From: Gammaproteobacteria bacterium
GTDB lineage: Bacteria > Pseudomonadota > Gammaproteobacteria > Pseudomonadales > Azotimanducaceae
NCBI GenBank assembly: GCA_028821035.1
Contig: JAPPHP010000421.1
Location: forward strand, 3,849 to 9,764
Direction: 5' to 3'
DNA length: 5,916 nucleotides
The notes under the pieces were generated by a model. It was not told the origin of the DNA. It saw only the letters and a program-made list of their open reading frames with translations, and made no database searches. Positions 4,764-5,916 of the stretch are shown here, piece after piece. The translations under genes and the position numbers were made by a program. Each line of letters opens with the position of its first letter. The first letter of the stretch is position 1.

Positions 4764-5916
4764 ATGACGACGACCGGTTCCGGGAGCCCGCCGTGGGCGG
4801 CCATGGACGCGCCGCCGGGGCTCTCGGAGATTGTCCGTTCGGTAGGCGAGGGCGCGTCGAGCGAGACGCGGTCCCTGCTCGAGAGCATGGACGACGCGGA
4901 AGTGGCGAACGTGCTCGAAGCGACGCCCCCGAAGGTGCGCGGCCTCCTGTGGGGCTTCCTCGAGCCGGGCCGCGTCGGCGGGGTGCTCAACAGTCTGGAC
5001 GACGAGGTGCGGGGCGACCTGGCCGAGGCGATGGGTGCCCGCGCATTGGCCGAGGCCGCCGACGAACTCGACACCGACGACCTCGCGGACATCCTGCAGC
5101 AGCTCCCCGACACGCTCATGCAGCAGGTGCTGGAGTCGATGAGCGCCGCGGACCGCGGCCGCGTCGAGGTCGTGCTCTCCTATCCGGACGACACCGCCGG
5201 CGGCATGATGAACACCGACACCGTCGCGGTGCGGCCCCGGCACAGCATCGAAGTGGTGATGCGTTATCTGCGGCGGCGGCGCACGCTTCCGGAGGCCACG
5301 GACCAGCTGTTCGTGGTCGACGCCCGGGACGCCTACGTCGGCGTCCTGCCGGTCGCGCGGCTGCTGACGGCCGACCCGAAGGTGACCGTCCGGGAAGTCA
5401 TGGAAACGGACGCGGAGGCCGTTCCGGTGGACCTGCCGGACGACCGGGTGGCCCGGATCTTCGCGGAGCGGGACCTGGTGTCCGCGCCGGTCGTGACTCC
5501 GGACGGGAGGCTCGCGGGCCGCATCACCATCGACGACGTCGTGGACGTCATCATCGAGGACGCGGACGAGACGTTGCTGGCGCAGGCCGGTCTCGAGACC
5601 GACGAGGAGACGTTCACGCCCGTGCTGCGATCGGCGCGCCGCCGCGCGATCTGGCTGGGGGTGAACCTCATCACGGCGTTCCTGGCCGCGGCGGTGATCA
5701 ACGTCTTCGAGGAGACCATCGCGGAAGTGGTGGCGCTCGCCGTGCTGATGCCCATCGTGGCGAGCATGGGCGGCATCGCCGGGACGCAGACCCTGACGCT
5801 GGTCATCCGCGGCATGGCGCTTGGGCAGATCGCGCCGGCCAACCTCGGCTGGTTCCTCAACCGGGAACTGCTGATCGCCGCGCTCAACGGACTGCTGTGG
5901 GCCGCGCTCGTCGCGA
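4764..5916 (+). CDS. mgtE: MgtE-family magnesium transporter, 3' end cut by window
   Basis: MgtE is a dimeric inner-membrane Mg2+ channel gated by its cytosolic N and CBS domains, which close the pore when magnesium is plentiful. The visible 384 residues hold a helical N domain (about 20-138, with repeated LL/DD helices such as ELDTDDLADILQQLP) and the YPDDTAGGMM linker at 140-149. CBS domain 1 lies at about 150-208 and CBS domain 2 at about 209-265, with GRITIDDVVDVI. Membrane segments start at residue 296, and the pore motif MPIVASMGGIAGTQTLTL is at 329-346. The frame is open to the window edge; roughly 60-70 residues with the last membrane helices are missing. ATG 4764 is the first in-frame start after npr (36-base gap); ATG 4803 is an alternative. 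A weak GCAGG precedes the first. Probably co-transcribed with npr. Confidence 0.93.
   Translation, partial: MTTTGSGSPPWAAMDAPPGLSEIVRSVGEGASSETRSLLESMDDAEVANVLEATPPKVRGLLWGFLEPGRVGGVLNSLDDEVRGDLAEAMGARALAEAADELDTDDLADILQQLPDTLMQQVLESMSAADRGRVEVVLSYPDDTAGGMMNTDTVAVRPRHSIEVVMRYLRRRRTLPEATDQLFVVDARDAYVGVLPVARLLTADPKVTVREVMETDAEAVPVDLPDDRVARIFAERDLVSAPVVTPDGRLAGRITIDDVVDVIIEDADETLLAQAGLETDEETFTPVLRSARRRAIWLGVNLITAFLAAAVINVFEETIAEVVALAVLMPIVASMGGIAGTQTLTLVIRGMALGQIAPANLGWFLNRELLIAALNGLLWAALVA

Noticed and set aside
4229..5243. Two long minus-strand open frames opposite rapZ-C, npr and mgtE
   Set aside because: Compositionally they are shadows (Arg/Ser/Pro-rich) of well-identified plus-strand genes.
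5089..5260. Possible break in mgtE
   Set aside because: Translation from 4764 stays open to the window edge through both CBS domains and into the membrane domain; the gene is only cut by the window.
5754..5796. Ile in place of the usual Asn in the MgtE pore motif (GGIAG rather than GGNAG)
   Set aside because: I recall SMGGIAG-type motifs as common in proteobacterial MgtE proteins, so this looks like subfamily variation and not a defect.

Overview
The window carries a bacterial chromosomal operon in a very G+C-rich genome, with G or C at most third codon positions. Gene order is [lptC position]-lptA-lptB-rpoN-hpf-ptsN-rapZ(C-terminal domain only)-npr-mgtE, all on the plus strand. This order, together with the LptB, RpoN, HPF, PtsN and NPr sequences, points to a Gammaproteobacterium, probably a high-GC environmental lineage; the species cannot be told from the sequence.

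Layout: positions 1-144 hold a proline/arginine-rich stretch built on a 33-bp tandem repeat. It is probably the extreme 3' end of the gene before lptA. lptA (141-710) and lptB (740-1465) encode the periplasmic bridge and the cytoplasmic ATPase of the lipopolysaccharide export machine. The 96-bp gap before rpoN contains a near-consensus sigma-54 promoter and a direct-repeat/hairpin structure. rpoN (1562-3103) encodes sigma-54 with an unusually long acidic linker made partly of a 12-bp in-frame tandem repeat. hpf (3206-3508) has a very strong ribosome binding site and is followed by a GC-rich hairpin. ptsN (3629-4096), a stand-alone RapZ C-terminal domain (4093-4461) and npr (4458-4727) overlap each other by a few bases, so they are probably translationally coupled. 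A CBS-domain MgtE magnesium transporter starts at 4764 and runs off the right edge.

How the genes fit together: lptA and lptB serve outer-membrane biogenesis. RpoN, HPF, PtsN, the RapZ-like protein and NPr form the widely conserved nitrogen-PTS/sigma-54 cluster, which links nitrogen, carbon and amino-sugar status to transcription, ribosome hibernation and envelope synthesis. The main departures from the textbook cluster are three: the RapZ protein has lost its whole N-terminal P-loop domain and the basic RNA-binding tail; rpoN appears to have its own sigma-54 promoter; and the sigma-54 linker is expanded. I found no mobile elements, tRNA or rRNA genes, or CRISPR arrays, and no wholly new multi-gene system.
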